DNA from: Pseudobutyrivibrio sp.
Lineage (GTDB): Bacteria > Bacillota > Clostridia > Lachnospirales > Lachnospiraceae
Length of the DNA: 7,168 nucleotides
Direction: 5' to 3'
Assembly: GCA_017557715.1 (NCBI GenBank)
Contig: JAFYYE010000084.1
Location: 1 to 7,168 of the forward strand
This document shows positions 6,542 to 7,168 of the stretch, in pieces; within the stretch, counting starts at the first letter, position 1, and every line of letters starts with the position of its first letter. The notes under the pieces are model-generated. The model was not told where the DNA came from. It did no database searches and saw only the letters and a list, made by a program, of their open reading frames with translations. The position numbers were made by a program, and so were the translations under genes.

Positions 6542-6922
6542 ATGGCAGACATTTTATGGCATGATAGAAAAAGACATTTTGGTCTTCCACTTAGCTTTAC
6601 AAAATATAGTATGAGTGAGGACAGATTATTTGTAGAGACAGGGTTTTTAAATCTTACACAGAATGAGGTCAGACTTTATAGAATTTTGGATTTACAACTT
6701 AAGAGAAGCCTTGGTCAGAGAATCTTTGGAGTAGGTTCAATCTTTGTTAGCTCATCAGATAAGAATCTGGGAACATTTGAAATTAAAAATGTTAGACATT
6801 CAGCTAATGTAAAAGAAATGCTTTCAGTTCAGGTAGAGCAGCAGCGCGAAGCAAAGCGTGTTGTTGGTCGTGAATACATGGGCGGCGATGTAGATTTCGA
6901 TGATGATAATGATGAAGTATAA
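6542..6922 (+). CDS. Small soluble bacterial PH-domain (bPH2/DUF304) protein
   Basis: This 126-residue protein is built around a bacterial pleckstrin-homology domain of the YdbS/YdbT type. The typical pattern is clear: KYSMSEDRLFVETGFLN (about 21-37), then an RLYRILDLQLKRSLGQRIFG block (44-63), then GSIFVSSSD (65-73) and a final strand and helix (about 77-105). Unlike YdbS/YdbT it has no membrane segment and only one PH unit, so it is probably cytoplasmic. The C-terminus ends in a strongly acidic tail (GGDVDFDDDNDEV, 114-126). Its role is not known; single PH-domain proteins of this kind may bind proteins or assemble into rings. The gene has its own promoter-like sequence but lies 56 bp after the transglutaminase gene in the same direction, so it may serve the MoxR cluster or only adjoin it. 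Confidence 0.85.
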   Translation: MADILWHDRKRHFGLPLSFTKYSMSEDRLFVETGFLNLTQNEVRLYRILDLQLKRSLGQRIFGVGSIFVSSSDKNLGTFEIKNVRHSANVKEMLSVQVEQQREAKRVVGREYMGGDVDFDDDNDEV

Positions 6923-6924
6923 AA

Positions 6925-6959
6925 ATGGAGGTGGTTCAATGACCACCTCCATATTTTTT
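6925..6959. terminator. Bidirectional intrinsic terminator between convergent genes
   Basis: ATGGAGGTGGT (6925-6935) and ACCACCTCCAT (6942-6952) form a perfect 11-bp stem with a 6-nt loop. On the plus strand a T run follows (6954-6959); on the minus strand the A run at 6921-6925 gives a shorter T tract. It can thus end both the PH-domain gene and the convergent TldD/PmbA gene. The plus-strand T run reaches into the stop codon of the minus-strand gene (6958-6960), and the minus-strand tract overlaps the PH gene stop (6920-6922). Confidence 0.9.
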
Positions 6960-7168
6960 ACTTACCAGAAATTGTAATTCCATCTGTACAGATGTATGGG
7001 ATAACCCAATCACCGTTGGCAAGAACTTCTTTTGAAATCGAAACAATATTATCAAGAATCTTTAATGCATTGAAGCTGATCATTGTCTCAGAAACAGCAT
7101 CCTTAATCTCACCATTTTCGATATAGAAGGCATTCTTTGCCACGCCTGACAACTCTCCATTGGTACCA
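6958..7168 (-). CDS. TldD/PmbA (TldE) family protein, C-terminal fragment
   Basis: The minus-strand frame is open from the right edge of the window to a TAA at 6958-6960, giving the last 69 or so residues of a gene that begins outside. The peptide GTNGELSGVAKNAFYIENGEIKDAVSE, followed by a helix and a last strand ending in TISGK, matches the C-terminal domain of TldD/PmbA proteins. There a glycine-rich turn and an F-x-IENGEI-x-x-x-VSE stretch precede the final beta strand. The short distance from IENGEI to the stop favours the PmbA/TldE branch, which lacks the metal ligands, over TldD. In other bacteria TldD and TldE together form a metalloprotease acting on unfolded peptides such as antitoxins and ribosomally made peptides. 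A TTG at 7150-7152 is a Leu codon inside the gene, not a start. The partner gene is expected outside the window. Confidence 0.8.
   Translation of the reverse strand, partial: GTNGELSGVAKNAFYIENGEIKDAVSETMISFNALKILDNIVSISKEVLANGDWVIPYICTDGITISGK

Noticed and set aside
6939..6977. 12-codon ORF starting in the loop of the terminator hairpin, preceded by GGAGGTGG
   Set aside because: The Shine-Dalgarno-like bases are one arm of the perfect terminator stem, and the reading frame runs through the T tract into the opposite gene. It is most simply a by-product of the hairpin.

Overview
The window looks like chromosomal DNA of a low-to-moderate G+C Gram-positive bacterium, most likely a Clostridia/Lachnospiraceae gut or rumen species (Butyrivibrio, Pseudobutyrivibrio or Roseburia type). 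The reasons are A/T-rich codon choice, strong purine-rich Shine-Dalgarno sites, a cytoplasmic GH39 beta-xylosidase, and a MoxR/DUF58/transglutaminase cluster of the Gram-positive type. This placement is inference; no rRNA or species marker is present.

Layout. Bases 1-66 hold the last 21 codons of a peptide-deformylase-like gene whose metal-binding motif reads HQIDH instead of HExxH. After 48 bp come a small flavodoxin-fold protein (115-660) and, 27 bp later, a GH39 glycosidase (688-2169). These two are probably co-transcribed and end at a hairpin terminator (about 2179-2204). A new transcription unit then starts from a promoter-like region at 2210-2238. It carries a MoxR AAA+ ATPase (2271-3206), a membrane-anchored DUF58 protein (3233-4303) and a TgpA-like multi-pass membrane protein with an extracytoplasmic transglutaminase-like domain (4263-6485). 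The last two genes overlap. A consensus-like promoter (6477-6505) straddles the end of the transglutaminase gene and probably adds transcription of a small soluble bacterial PH-domain protein (6542-6922). An 11-bp perfect hairpin (6925-6952) with T-tracts on both sides separates it from a convergent minus-strand gene. That gene is the C-terminal end of a TldD/PmbA (TldE) family protein, cut by the window edge.

How the genes work together. The flavodoxin/GH39 pair suggests cytoplasmic redox chemistry next to xylo-oligosaccharide breakdown, though nothing shows a direct link. The MoxR-DUF58-transglutaminase trio is a widely conserved cluster whose molecular job is poorly known. By analogy with other MoxR systems, the AAA+ ATPase would remodel or activate the membrane partners, and the transglutaminase-like domain would act on a protein or peptide outside the membrane. 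Two details stand out: the DUF58 protein lacks a visible MIDAS metal site, and the transglutaminase triad has Glu where Asp is classical. No mobile elements, CRISPR arrays, tRNA or rRNA genes were seen, and no intergenic stretch exceeds about 100 bp. The window contains no clearly new system; the deformylase-like HQxDH tail and the MoxR cluster with its PH-domain neighbour are the points most worth following.
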